From: Chitinophagales bacterium
Lineage (GTDB): Bacteria > Bacteroidota > Bacteroidia > Chitinophagales > UBA10324
Assembly: GCA_025056305.1 (NCBI GenBank)
Contig: JANWWJ010000007.1
Coordinates: 23,472-87,471, forward strand
DNA: 64,000 bases
Direction of reading: 5' to 3'
The translations under genes and the position numbers were made by a program. Below, in pieces: positions 53,101 through 60,574 of this stretch. The notes under the pieces were generated by a model that made no database searches, was not told the DNA's origin, and was given only the letters and a program-made list of their open reading frames with translations. The first letter of the stretch is position 1. Each line of letters begins with the position of its first letter.

Positions 53101-53533
53101 CGAACAAATTCGGACTGTAGAACTGCAGGGCTACCTGATTTTTGAAAATGAGGGCCAAAAATGGCAGATCGGTATTGAAGAGCTTGACATCCTGTCCGAA
53201 AACGTTCCGGGCTGGCAGGTGGCTTCCGAAGGCCGACTTACGGTGGCCTTGGATACGACCATAACACCTGAACTGGCATATGAAGGGCAAGCAAGAGAAT
53301 TGGTAAACCAGATTCAGAAGTTGCGTAAAGAGTTGAATTTCAATGTTACTGACCGTATTGCCGTGGAGTTGCAGGATATTCCTGCCTTGCGGCCGGTGTT
53401 ATTTAATCATAAGGAATATATTTGCGGCGAAATTTTGGCCGACGATCTGAAAGTTCTACCCACTGTTGACGAAGCCCACTTGGTGCAGGTAAACGATGTT
53501 GCGGTCAGAATAAAAGTGTTTAAAAGGAGTTGA
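50108..53533 (+). CDS. ileS: Isoleucyl-tRNA synthetase
   Basis: Class I aminoacyl-tRNA synthetase of 1141 residues. HIGH-equivalent GLPGIHHVISRTIKD is near residue 54 and KMSKR (GNKMSKRLGNVVDPF) near 677. The editing domain (TTPWTLPSNCALTVGPAIRY, EGTGIVHTASLFGADDFRV) lies between, and the C-terminal anticodon-binding domain follows (LDRWILSRLQTLVQKVTKHL). The long Zn-ribbon-less C-terminus matches the archaeal/eukaryotic-like IleRS type found in many Bacteroidota. It is followed 6 bp later by the DksA-like gene, a conserved arrangement in the phylum. Confidence 0.97.
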   Translation: MAKFPEYKQLNLPEIDREVGAFWQQNKIFEKSVERNKDRQRFVFYEGPPSANGLPGIHHVISRTIKDLFCRYKTMRGYCVERKSGWDTHGLPVELGVEKQLGIRKEDIGTKISVAAFNEICRREVMKYKEAWDDLTRRMGYWVDLDHPYITFDNQYIETLWWLLRQLYDKGYLYEDYSVQPYSPAAGSGLSTHELNQPGTYKLIVDVSLVAQFLLRRNERSAWLYALTDYDIYLLAWTTTPWTLPSNCALTVGPAIRYALVETLNPFSGRPQAVLLASELITRYFNPKQQDAPFDGFQPGNPDVPYRVITEVEGSRLVGLQYEQLMPYVQPQGKAFEVIAGDFVTTEEGTGIVHTASLFGADDFRVCKANGIASITVTDSTGRQVPLVDLQGRFVEQVTDFAGQYVKEQYYGEEEKAALCEKYGWKKFLSVDERIALKLKQEHKAFRIEKYEHNYPHCWRTDKPVLYYPLQAWFIRVTAFRERLLELNQQINWKPPATGEGRFANWLENVQDWNLSRSRFWGTPLPIWRTADGRYQRCIGSVAELMSESAKAIAAGLATAYQQELHQTGRLPELHKPFVDEIVLVAEDGQPMYRVPDVVDVWFDSGAMPYAQWHYPFEHQEKIDQRLDFPADFIAEGVDQTRGWFYTLHVLAVMVFDSVAFRNVLANGLVLDKHGNKMSKRLGNVVDPFAVINTYGADATRWYLISNTQPWDNLRFDLNGVDEVRKNLFGTLFNTYVFFALYANIDGFSPDAQPVPFNVRPELDRWILSRLQTLVQKVTKHLDEYDPTPAARLIEEFVDRHLSNWYVRLSRRRFWKGNLTLPDGKSNSDKKAAFETLYQCLTTVAQLMSPLAPFFSDWLYRNLTAFRKDEPGADAANSVHLTDWPQVIHPYRDEALEERMALAQDICSLALSIRKKVNIKVRQPLQRLLLPVGDEKQKEQIELVKHLILSEINVKEIEYIGFDSPLLRKRVKPNFRLLGKKLGKHMKAFQQFTEQLTDEQIRTVELQGYLIFENEGQKWQIGIEELDILSENVPGWQVASEGRLTVALDTTITPELAYEGQARELVNQIQKLRKELNFNVTDRIAVELQDIPALRPVLFNHKEYICGEILADDLKVLPTVDEAHLVQVNDVAVRIKVFKRS

Positions 53534-53539
53534 AAGTCA

Positions 53540-54367
53540 ATGGTAAAAAGTTCGCTTAAGGCCAACAAGAAAGTAGCCAAGAAAAGGGCTGTAAAAGCTG
53601 CAGCAAAAGCAAAAAATGCCGCGCCCAAAAAGGCAAAAGCAAAGAAGGCCGCAGTAGGCAAAAAAGCCAAGAAGACAGCCGAATCCAAAACCAGGAAAGT
53701 TGCCAGGGCAGCGGTGCGAAAAGAGCCCAAGAGAAAAGCCTCTGCTCTTAAGGCCGCCCCAATTTCCCAGCCCACCGTTGAAAAGGCTTCAGCCCGCCCA
53801 CGGCGTCGAAAGCCGATACCTGTTGTACCTGTGGCCCCAAAGCCAATACCGCAAACACCGGTGGCCAAGCTAGCTGAGATAAAAAGTCAGCAAGCTGCGG
53901 AATTGAAAAAGCCACTTCCGCAGCGGCCTGAAGTAATGCCTGCCACCCACACTTCTTCGGCCCAGCAGAACCGAACCCGATATTCAGATAAGGAGTTGGC
54001 CGAATTCAAAAAGATCATCTTAGAAAAGCTCGAACAGGCCAAAAAAGACCTGCAGTACTTGCAGGAACAGATTGGTCAGAAAGGCGATGGCGACTCCGGG
54101 ATCAGTGAAACCACCTTTGCTTCTAGTGACGATGGCAGCACCTCCATGGAGCGTGAATATTTGGTTCAGATGGCCAGCCGCCTGCGCAAATACATTGACC
54201 ATTTAGATAAAGCTCTGGTGCGCATCGAAAACAAGACCTATGGTATTTGTCGTGTAACGGGCAAGCTCATCGAAAAAGAACGGCTCTTGGCGGTGCCGCA
54301 TGCCACGCTGAGCATGGAAGGTAAGCGTTTGGAAAGCCACGCGGCCCAACATCAGGAAGGCGGGTGA
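53540..54367 (+). CDS. TraR/DksA-like protein with histone-H1-like N-terminal tail
   Basis: The C-terminal ~130 residues form a DksA/TraR-type fold: a coiled-coil hairpin (ELAEFKKIILEKLEQAKKDL ... LVQMASRLRKYIDHLDKALV) and the zinc-finger motif region YGICRVTGKLIEKERLLAVP followed by HATLSMEGK. DksA-type proteins bind RNA polymerase and modulate transcription. Only one of the four zinc Cys is present, so metal binding is probably lost or changed. Residues 1-~130 are almost pure Lys/Ala/Arg/Pro with KKA and KAA repeats, like the tail of histone H1 or a DNA-binding Lys-rich protein. It has AAAGGAG about 11 nt before the ATG, follows ileS by 6 bp and overlaps lspA by 4 bp, so it is in the ileS-lspA operon. 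Confidence 0.85.
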   Translation: MVKSSLKANKKVAKKRAVKAAAKAKNAAPKKAKAKKAAVGKKAKKTAESKTRKVARAAVRKEPKRKASALKAAPISQPTVEKASARPRRRKPIPVVPVAPKPIPQTPVAKLAEIKSQQAAELKKPLPQRPEVMPATHTSSAQQNRTRYSDKELAEFKKIILEKLEQAKKDLQYLQEQIGQKGDGDSGISETTFASSDDGSTSMEREYLVQMASRLRKYIDHLDKALVRIENKTYGICRVTGKLIEKERLLAVPHATLSMEGKRLESHAAQHQEGG

Positions 54368-55011
54368 ACCGTTTGCGCTTGGCGCTGCTTGTGGTGGCCC
54401 TTGTATTGCTGGCCGACCAGATCATCAAATTCTGGGTAAAGCTTACTTTTTTTTATGGCGAAAGCCGTCGTATTACCGATTGGTTTTATTTGTATTTCAT
54501 CGAAAATGAAGGCATGGCCTTTGGACTAACGTTAGGGGGGCATACCGGAAAGCTGGCATTGACTTTGTTTCGCCTTTTGGCCGTTGCCGTACTGTCTTGG
54601 TATCTGCTTCGCCTCATTCGACGCAAGGCTGCGCAAGGACTGGTGGTAAGCTTGAGTTTGATTTTGGCCGGCGCCTTAGGCAATATCGTTGACTCTGTTT
54701 TTTATGGCCGAATTTTTTCGGAAAGCACAGCCGATCGGCTGGCCGTTCTGTTCCCGGAAGGGGGAGGCTATGCTCCTTTATTGCACGGTCGGGTAGTGGA
54801 TTACCTTTATTTCCCCTTGTTTGAAGGCTTCCTACCCCAATGGGTGCCCATTTGGGGGGGCGATTATTTCATCTTCTTTCGGCCTATTTTTAACATTGCC
54901 GATGCTTCGATAACCACCGGAGTGTTGCTGATTGTTTTATTCCAGCGCCGGTTTTTTCCTCCCGAAAAGGCAGCAGGAGCAGCTCAGCCCACGCGGCAAA
55001 CGGCCCAATGA
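54364..55011 (+). CDS. lspA: Prolipoprotein signal peptidase (SPase II)
   Basis: Membrane aspartyl protease that cleaves lipoprotein signal peptides. 215 residues with four membrane helices. Catalytic Asp motifs are HGRVVDYLYFPLFEG and FNIADASITTGVLL; DQIIKFWVK and ENEGMAFGL are also typical. It is longer than most (about 165) because of an insertion around residues 115-135 before the first Asp motif, and a C-terminal Ala/Pro/Gln tail. The start is GTG, overlapping the DksA-like stop by four bases. Confidence 0.95.
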   Translation: MNRLRLALLVVALVLLADQIIKFWVKLTFFYGESRRITDWFYLYFIENEGMAFGLTLGGHTGKLALTLFRLLAVAVLSWYLLRLIRRKAAQGLVVSLSLILAGALGNIVDSVFYGRIFSESTADRLAVLFPEGGGYAPLLHGRVVDYLYFPLFEGFLPQWVPIWGGDYFIFFRPIFNIADASITTGVLLIVLFQRRFFPPEKAAGAAQPTRQTAQ

Positions 55012-55064
55012 AGGTTTTCATGCCTGAATGCGAATAACTATTTTGCACGCCAATCCCCCCTGCG

Positions 55065-55778
55065 GTGGAACTGCGCTATCAAAGGGTGTTGTTGAAATTG
55101 TCCGGCGAGGCGCTCATGGGCCGCCAGTCCTATGGCATTGACCCGGAGCAATCGAATCGGTATGCTGAAGAAATCAAGCTGGCCGTGGATGCCGGCGTTC
55201 AGGTGGCTATTGTGATCGGCGGCGGCAACATTTACCGCGGTATGGATGGCAATGAGTCGGGCATTGAACGCGCCACGGGCGATTACATGGGCATGCTGGC
55301 TACGGTCATCAACGGCATGGCCTTGCAGAGCGTACTGGAAAAACATCAGCTGGATACACGCCTGCAATCGGCCATTAAGATGGAACAGATTGCTGAGCCC
55401 TACATTCGGCGTCGGGCCATTCGTCATCTGGAAAAAGGCCGCGTGGTCATTTTCGGAGCCGGCACAGGCAATCCTTTTTTTACAACCGATACCGCTGCGG
55501 CCTTGCGGGCCATAGAAATCAACGCCCATGTATTGCTCAAGGGGACGCGGGTTGATGGAATTTATTCGGCCGATCCTGAAAAGCACCCCGATGCGGTGCG
55601 ATTCGAGCGCATCACTTATGATGATTGTTATAAGAAAAATCTAAATGTCATGGACATGACTGCCTTTACGTTATGCCGCGAACACCGCATGCCCATCATC
55701 GTCTTTGATATAAATCGGCCAGGTAATCTGTTGCGGGTGCTGCGGGGTGAGCCGATAGGTACCTTGGTCAGCGATTGA
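55065..55778 (+). CDS. pyrH: UMP kinase
   Basis: Phosphorylates UMP to UDP, hexameric amino-acid-kinase fold. 237 residues: [80 protein letters not shown] and [20 protein letters not shown]. The start is GTG at 55065, giving [14 protein letters not shown]. It precedes frr, a common pyrH-frr pair, 57 bp apart, but the two may have separate promoters. Confidence 0.96.
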   Translation: MELRYQRVLLKLSGEALMGRQSYGIDPEQSNRYAEEIKLAVDAGVQVAIVIGGGNIYRGMDGNESGIERATGDYMGMLATVINGMALQSVLEKHQLDTRLQSAIKMEQIAEPYIRRRAIRHLEKGRVVIFGAGTGNPFFTTDTAAALRAIEINAHVLLKGTRVDGIYSADPEKHPDAVRFERITYDDCYKKNLNVMDMTAFTLCREHRMPIIVFDINRPGNLLRVLRGEPIGTLVSD

Positions 55779-55803
55779 CCTAAAGCTCCTGAATCCGGAA
55801 CCT

Positions 55804-55811
55804 TATTTTTG
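55804..55811 (+). promoter_or_regulatory. TATTTTTG promoter box of frr
   Basis: Perfect TAnnTTTG between pyrH and frr, 24 nt before the frr ATG at 55836. It suggests frr has its own transcription start besides read-through from pyrH. Confidence 0.4.
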
Positions 55812-55835
55812 TTCAATGAAGGTTTGATTCCACCT

Positions 55836-56393
55836 ATGAAAATTCAAGAGATTCTGGAACATGCACGGCAACAAATGGAAAAGTCCATTCAGCATCTGGA
55901 AAATGAACTGACGCATGTGCGGGCCGGAAAAATATCACCAGCCATTTTGGAAGGCATCACCGTGGATTACTACGGCTCGCGCCTGCCGGTGCATCAGGCG
56001 GCAAACGTCAGTGTCGTGGACGCGCGCACACTCATCATCCAACCTTGGGAGAAAAACATGCTTGCCGTAATTGAACGGGCCATCTTGGCTGCCAACATCG
56101 GAATTACCCCCATGAACGACGGTACGGTCATCAAGCTGTTTCAACCACCTTTGACCGAAGAACGACGTCGTGAATACGTCAAGCGTGCACACCACATTGC
56201 CGAAACGGCCCGCATCAGTATTCGCAACATTCGTCGTGACGCAATTGAACAGCTAAAAAAATTGGAAAAGGAGCACGTTAGTGAAGACGATATCAAAAAG
56301 GGCGAAAAAGATATTCAAGAGTTGACTAATAAATACATTGCTGTGGTGGACAAACATCTGCAGGCCAAGGAAAAAGAGATCATGACCGTTTAG
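55836..56393 (+). CDS. frr: Ribosome recycling factor
   Basis: Splits post-termination ribosomes together with EF-G. 185 residues from the ATG at 55836: EHARQQMEKSIQHLENELTH, VRAGKISPAILEGITVDYYG, VSVVDARTLIIQPWEKNMLA, the C-terminal REYVKRAHHIAETARISIRN and HVSEDDIKKGEKDIQELTNK. The in-frame TTG at 55809 lies within the promoter box and is unlikely to be used. Confidence 0.96.
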   Translation: MKIQEILEHARQQMEKSIQHLENELTHVRAGKISPAILEGITVDYYGSRLPVHQAANVSVVDARTLIIQPWEKNMLAVIERAILAANIGITPMNDGTVIKLFQPPLTEERRREYVKRAHHIAETARISIRNIRRDAIEQLKKLEKEHVSEDDIKKGEKDIQELTNKYIAVVDKHLQAKEKEIMTV

Positions 56394-56467
56394 CAATAGT
56401 TAGGAAAAGCTCTTTTTTCTGGGTTTCGTACTTATTTAACTTAGCCCCATAAAGACGATCCTTTTTC

Positions 56468-57013
56468 ATGAAAACTTTTTCCTTATCACCCTTTGCCTTC
56501 GGGGCATGCCTGCTGCTCTTTACTGCTTGCAGCACGTTGCAAGTTTCCACCGACTACGAGCACAGCATTGACTTCTCTGCCTACAAGACCTTTGCTCTGA
56601 CCCCCGAGTCGGAGCAGATGAACATCAGTCCGTTGGTTAGAAAACGAATCATCAGCGCTGTGACGGCTGCTCTGGAAAGCAAAGGGCTGCGTCCCTCCAA
56701 CGAACCAGACCTTCTGGTAGATCTTATTGTGCGCACCAAGGAGAAGCAGAGTGCCTCGGCCACAACCTACGACATGGGCGGTTATTATGGCCGGCGTTAT
56801 TGGTATGGAGGTTCGGTGCGCACCACGCAGGTGCATGTAGATAATTACACCGAAGGCACGTTGATCATTGATCTGGTTGATGCTAGGAAGAAGGAACTGA
56901 TATGGGAGGGGCGGGGCACAACGGTAGTAACCAGCTCCACGATTTCCGAAGAGCGGATTACTGATGCCGTTAACCGGATTCTGGAAAGCTTCCCACCTGC
57001 GCCAAAGAAGTAG
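56468..57013 (+). CDS. DUF4136 lipoprotein
   Basis: A 181-residue lipoprotein: signal FAFGACLLLFTAC, then DUF4136 (VSTDYEHSIDFSAYKTFALT, LVRKRIISAVTAALESKGLR, DLLVDLIVRTKEK, TEGTLIIDLVDARKKELIWE, RITDAVNRILESFPP). The domain is widespread in Bacteroidota and Proteobacteria; role unknown, likely outer-membrane or periplasmic. A tract YGGYYGRRYWYGG-like (GGYYGRRYWYGG) is Tyr/Gly-rich, as is common in the family. A box one base off consensus (TAACTTAG) lies about 25-30 nt before the ATG. Confidence 0.88.
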   Translation: MKTFSLSPFAFGACLLLFTACSTLQVSTDYEHSIDFSAYKTFALTPESEQMNISPLVRKRIISAVTAALESKGLRPSNEPDLLVDLIVRTKEKQSASATTYDMGGYYGRRYWYGGSVRTTQVHVDNYTEGTLIIDLVDARKKELIWEGRGTTVVTSSTISEERITDAVNRILESFPPAPKK

Positions 57014-57170
57014 GTAAAGCAGGCGCTGTTTTTTAGTTTAGACAGTCAAAAAAGTCAGGACCCTTACATGTTTAGGGAAGGGTTCAGTTGCGCATCTGCC
57101 GGAAGCATTTTTCGTTACGGCCTTGCGAGGAAAGCATGTATCTAAGCTATGATTTGATACCCAAGGTGCC

Positions 57171-58274
57171 ATGCCTTTGTATATCAGAAAATCTATCGCG
57201 ATAGGCCCGTTGCGGATCAATTTTTCTAAGAGCGGAATTGGGCTTTCTGTAGGAGTTAGGGGTTTTCGCATAGGAACCGGACCTCGCGGGCATTACGTGC
57301 ATATGGGCATGGGTGGCGTTTATTATCGTCAGACCTTGGGGCGAAGGCAAAGAAGGTTGGCTCGATCCGCAACACCGCAAGGCCCTTCTCAGCAGGAAAT
57401 GGTTTGGCCATTGCCACGAGAATCGCCGGCTATGACAACAGTGCAACCAAAATCGCGGGAATATGAAACAACTGCGGCCAGTGCTCTGAAAGATTCGGAT
57501 GCCCAACAGTTGTTGGTGCAAATCAACCGACGACGGCGAAGGTTGGCGTGGTTTCCACTCATGTGCGTCATCGGTATCGTGGCGGTAGCCCTTGCGGTGG
57601 GGTTAGGTATGTCTTTGTTCACAGGGGGCTTCACAGCTGTAGCCGCATTTCTTTTGGGAGCAGTGGCCTGGCATTACGACCGCATGCGCCGCATTACCTT
57701 CATTCATTATGATTTGGAGGAGCCGAAAGCAAAGGCTTTTGGTCAGGTCGTCGAGGTTTTTAAACAATTGCAGCTGACAGCACGCATATGGAATGCCTCG
57801 CAGGTCATGGAGGCTAAGCAAGGCTCATGGACCATCAAAACCCTTGTGCAATTTCGGCGTGTGCATCTGGCTTTGGGCCAGCCGCCGTATATACGGACGA
57901 ACATGGATGTTCCGATCTTGCCGGCAGGTCGTCAGGTCTTAGTGTTATTACCTGATCGCATGTTGGTAAGTGACCGCTGGCAAACGGGGGCTGTGTCCTA
58001 CGAGGCATTGCGGGTGGTTTGCGCCGACGCCTTCTATGCACTAAAGAACAATCATTTGCCTGCCGATGCTGAATTAGTGCCCGACGCGTCGCCCCTGACG
58101 GCGCCGAAGGGAAGTGTTGTTTGTGTTTTCGGAGAGCTTCAGTTCAGCTCAGAAAGTGGGCTTAATGAACTGTTTGTTTTTTCTCATCGAAAATTAAGTC
58201 GCCAGTTTGCTCTTGCATTGAAACAATACGTCGAGCCAGAGACCTTAATGGGACAAGTGCCCACCGTAGGATAA
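57171..58274 (+). CDS. DUF4236 protein with two membrane helices and uncharacterised C-terminal domain
   Basis: Residues 1-55 match the DUF4236 signature (YIRKSIAIGPLRINFSKSGI followed by GLSVGVRGFRIGTGPRGHYV), a small all-beta module often found at the start of uncharacterised or SH3-like proteins. A basic/polar linker (about 60-125) leads to two close membrane helices (about 128-170, LAWFPLMCVIGIVAVALAVGLG and FTGGFTAVAAFLLGAVAWHY). The last ~200 residues are a soluble cytoplasmic-looking domain with VLVLLPDRMLVSDRWQ and DASPLTAPKGSVVCVF; I do not recognise it. The gene stops 22 bp before the ATP-grasp/HAD gene. Function unknown. Confidence 0.72.
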   Translation: MPLYIRKSIAIGPLRINFSKSGIGLSVGVRGFRIGTGPRGHYVHMGMGGVYYRQTLGRRQRRLARSATPQGPSQQEMVWPLPRESPAMTTVQPKSREYETTAASALKDSDAQQLLVQINRRRRRLAWFPLMCVIGIVAVALAVGLGMSLFTGGFTAVAAFLLGAVAWHYDRMRRITFIHYDLEEPKAKAFGQVVEVFKQLQLTARIWNASQVMEAKQGSWTIKTLVQFRRVHLALGQPPYIRTNMDVPILPAGRQVLVLLPDRMLVSDRWQTGAVSYEALRVVCADAFYALKNNHLPADAELVPDASPLTAPKGSVVCVFGELQFSSESGLNELFVFSHRKLSRQFALALKQYVEPETLMGQVPTVG

Positions 58275-58284
58275 GGCCTCGGCG

Positions 58285-58292
58285 TACCTTAG
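58285..58292 (+). promoter_or_regulatory. Near-consensus TACCTTAG box before the ATP-grasp/HAD gene
   Basis: One mismatch to TAnnTTTG (A for T at position 7), ending 4 nt before the ATG at 58297. Fits the leaderless arrangement seen at other genes here. Confidence 0.3.
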
Positions 58293-58296
58293 TGCC

Positions 58297-59580
58297 ATGA
58301 GTCCCCCCCTGCGGGTTTTGGTTTTCCCCTGCGGCACAGAAATAGGTTTGGAGATACACCGTTCGCTGGCCTATTCCCGACATTTTTCTGTCTGGGGTGC
58401 CAGCAGTGCCGATGACCATGGGCGTATGGTGTATCGCAACTACGTCGGGGGCTTACCTTATGTGGATGCACCGGATTTTTTGGAAGCTCTGGAGCGCTGC
58501 ATTCAACAATACCGCATTGATTTTGTTTATCCAGCCCACGATGCGGTGGTGCTCAAGCTGGCCACCCACGTTTCGGAGCTAAGCGCTACGGTGGTGGCGT
58601 CGGATGCAGTAACCTGCAGGATTTGCAGAAACAAAAGAGATACATATAATTTTTTTCGTAATGTAGTAGCTGTGCCGAACATCTTTGACACGCCGGATCA
58701 GGCGACCTATCCGGTTTTTCTAAAGCCGGCTGTGGGCCAAGGTTCACGCGGAGCCTTGCGCGCCGACAGTCTTTTGCAGGCCGCCGCCGCCCTCGAGCGT
58801 GACCCTAGCCTGTTGTTGCTGGAGTATCTGCCCGGCGAAGAATACACGGTGGATTGCTTTACCGATCGCCACGGGCAGCTTCGTTTTGCAGGCGTGCGAA
58901 TCCGGCAGCGCATCAGCAGCGGCATCAGTGTGCGCAGTAAGGTGGTGGCCGATGCACAGTTGCAGCAGATGGCCCGACAGATCAATGAAAAGTTGCACCT
59001 GCGTGGAGCGTGGTTTTTCCAGGTACGCCGCCGTGCCGATGGCGAACCTGTGTTGATGGAAATAGCGCCGCGCATTGCAGGTACGATGGGCCTTTACCGG
59101 GCCCTCGGCGTCAACTTCGTGTTGCTCACCCTGTTTGACCGGCTCGATCTGGAAGTGCAAATCACTGCTCTGCCTGTAGAGGGCCTTGTAGAGCGCGCGC
59201 TGATCGCTCGCTATGATTTGCCCGTCACCTATTCGGTGGTGTATGTAGATTTCGACGATTGCCTGATGCTGGGCAATGGCGTAAACACCGAACTTATTCG
59301 GTTTCTGTATCAGGCCCGAAACAACGGAAAGCGTTTAGTGTTGTTGACGCGTCATCGGCAAGATATAAGGCAAGCGCTCAAGACCGTTGCCATCAGTGAA
59401 GACCTGTTCGATCAGATCGTTGTGGTGGCTGAACAGCAGCACAAAAGCGATTATATTAAAGAACGAGATGCAATCTTTATTGATGATTCATTTGCCGAGC
59501 GGCAGCGGGTTCAGGAAGTCTGTGGCATAGCCACCTTTGCTCCCGATGCTGTGGAGGCACTCATCGACTGGCGTCGATAG
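58297..59580 (+). CDS. ATP-grasp ligase fused to HAD hydrolase domain
   Basis: A two-domain protein of 427 residues. Residues 1-~105 are a pre-ATP-grasp Rossmann-like part (VLVFPCGTEIGLEIHRSLAY, DFVYPAHDAVVLKLA). Residues ~110-310 carry ATP-grasp features: YPVFLKPAVGQGSRGA, LLLLEYLPGEEYTVDCFTD, and LMEIAPRIAGTMG for metal and ATP, as in CarB-like peptide/carboxylate-amine ligases. Residues ~314-427 are a HAD domain with every catalytic motif present: DFDDC at 318 (nucleophile and DxD acid), LLTRH (Thr), the Lys in QHKSDYI and FIDDSFAE (Asp pair). An ATP-grasp protein makes an acyl phosphate and joins it to an amine; the HAD would remove a phosphate. The combined substrate is unknown. The gene ends one base before the stop of the convergent esterase. 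Confidence 0.8.
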   Translation: MSPPLRVLVFPCGTEIGLEIHRSLAYSRHFSVWGASSADDHGRMVYRNYVGGLPYVDAPDFLEALERCIQQYRIDFVYPAHDAVVLKLATHVSELSATVVASDAVTCRICRNKRDTYNFFRNVVAVPNIFDTPDQATYPVFLKPAVGQGSRGALRADSLLQAAAALERDPSLLLLEYLPGEEYTVDCFTDRHGQLRFAGVRIRQRISSGISVRSKVVADAQLQQMARQINEKLHLRGAWFFQVRRRADGEPVLMEIAPRIAGTMGLYRALGVNFVLLTLFDRLDLEVQITALPVEGLVERALIARYDLPVTYSVVYVDFDDCLMLGNGVNTELIRFLYQARNNGKRLVLLTRHRQDIRQALKTVAISEDLFDQIVVVAEQQHKSDYIKERDAIFIDDSFAERQRVQEVCGIATFAPDAVEALIDWRR

Positions 59581-59581
59581 C

Positions 59582-60529
59582 CTATGGGTTCGGCTTGAGG
59601 TACGTATTCAAAAAGGCGACGATCTCTTCAATGTGAGCGTAGATGAGGCGTGTATCGTGGTCGAACCGCGGATCCACGATGAGCGTAGAAGACACGCCGG
59701 CCTGTTGGAGCATGCGATCGAAATCGCGGCTGTTGTCAACGGGTATAGTCCGATCATGTGCGCCGTGCAGAATTAGAAAAGGAGGGTCAGACTTGTCGAG
59801 ATGAAATTCTGGTATGGCCTCTTTCAGCTTTTGCCAGCATGTGTCTGTATCAAGAGAACAACCTAACAGCCGCGCTAAGCGGTTTTGTTTTCGTGCAGGA
59901 AGGTGGTGTTGGGTGATGTTTTCATAGCTCACCGACCCAAAGCAGTTTACCACGGCCTGCACGCAGCTGGATTGATTTTCGTTTCCTCCTACCGTACCTT
60001 CCCACGGAGCATAGCCACAGCTTACTCCCACCTGGCAGGCCAGAATGCCACCAGCTGAGGTGCCCAACACGGCCACGTGCTCCGGGTCTAGGTTATAGAC
60101 ATGGGCCTGAGCGCGCAAGAAACGGATGGCTCCTTTTACATCGTGAATTTGTGCTGGATAGCGCACCGGCAGCAGGCGATAATTCACAGAAGCAACGGCA
60201 AATCCTCTTCGTGCAAAGGCGGGAGCGTAGCGACGGGCATGGGCCTTATCGCCACCCACAAAAGCACCGCCATGAATCCAGACAATAACCGGTGCTTTCT
60301 TTTCAGCACTCGGTAAATAAAGATCCAGCTTGAGCTCATAGCTGTCAATTTGGGCATAGAGGATGTCGTAAATGACTTTGCTGCTGTTGGATTTGGCCGA
60401 TGAATGATGAATGAAAGGTGAGTATGGGATGGTTTGCGATGGCGCAGGGATTGCCTCAAAACAGAGCGCTATCTTTAACAGGAAAATAAACCTCGCGCGT
60501 GCAACTTCTCGGAGATCAAATTCATTCAT
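59582..60529 (-). CDS. Secreted alpha/beta-hydrolase (BD-FAE / carboxylesterase-like)
   Basis: A 315-residue esterase. Signal segment ARFIFLLKIALCFEAIPAPS is followed by QTIPYSP, so export by Sec is likely. Core motifs: oxyanion IHGGAFVGGDKAHARRYAPA, nucleophile VLGTSAGGILACQVG, acid Asp in ILHGAHDRTIPVDNSRDFDR and His in RFDHDTRL. It resembles the 46.1-kb esterase in overall design (HGG, G-x-S-A-G-G) but the two are not obvious duplicates. The ATG is back-to-back with the deiminase-like gene. Substrate unknown. Confidence 0.85.
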   Translation of the reverse strand: MNEFDLREVARARFIFLLKIALCFEAIPAPSQTIPYSPFIHHSSAKSNSSKVIYDILYAQIDSYELKLDLYLPSAEKKAPVIVWIHGGAFVGGDKAHARRYAPAFARRGFAVASVNYRLLPVRYPAQIHDVKGAIRFLRAQAHVYNLDPEHVAVLGTSAGGILACQVGVSCGYAPWEGTVGGNENQSSCVQAVVNCFGSVSYENITQHHLPARKQNRLARLLGCSLDTDTCWQKLKEAIPEFHLDKSDPPFLILHGAHDRTIPVDNSRDFDRMLQQAGVSSTLIVDPRFDHDTRLIYAHIEEIVAFLNTYLKPNP

Positions 60530-60574
60530 TTGTACACATCAATCAATTCAAAGTTCATGTTTTACGATTTTGAA

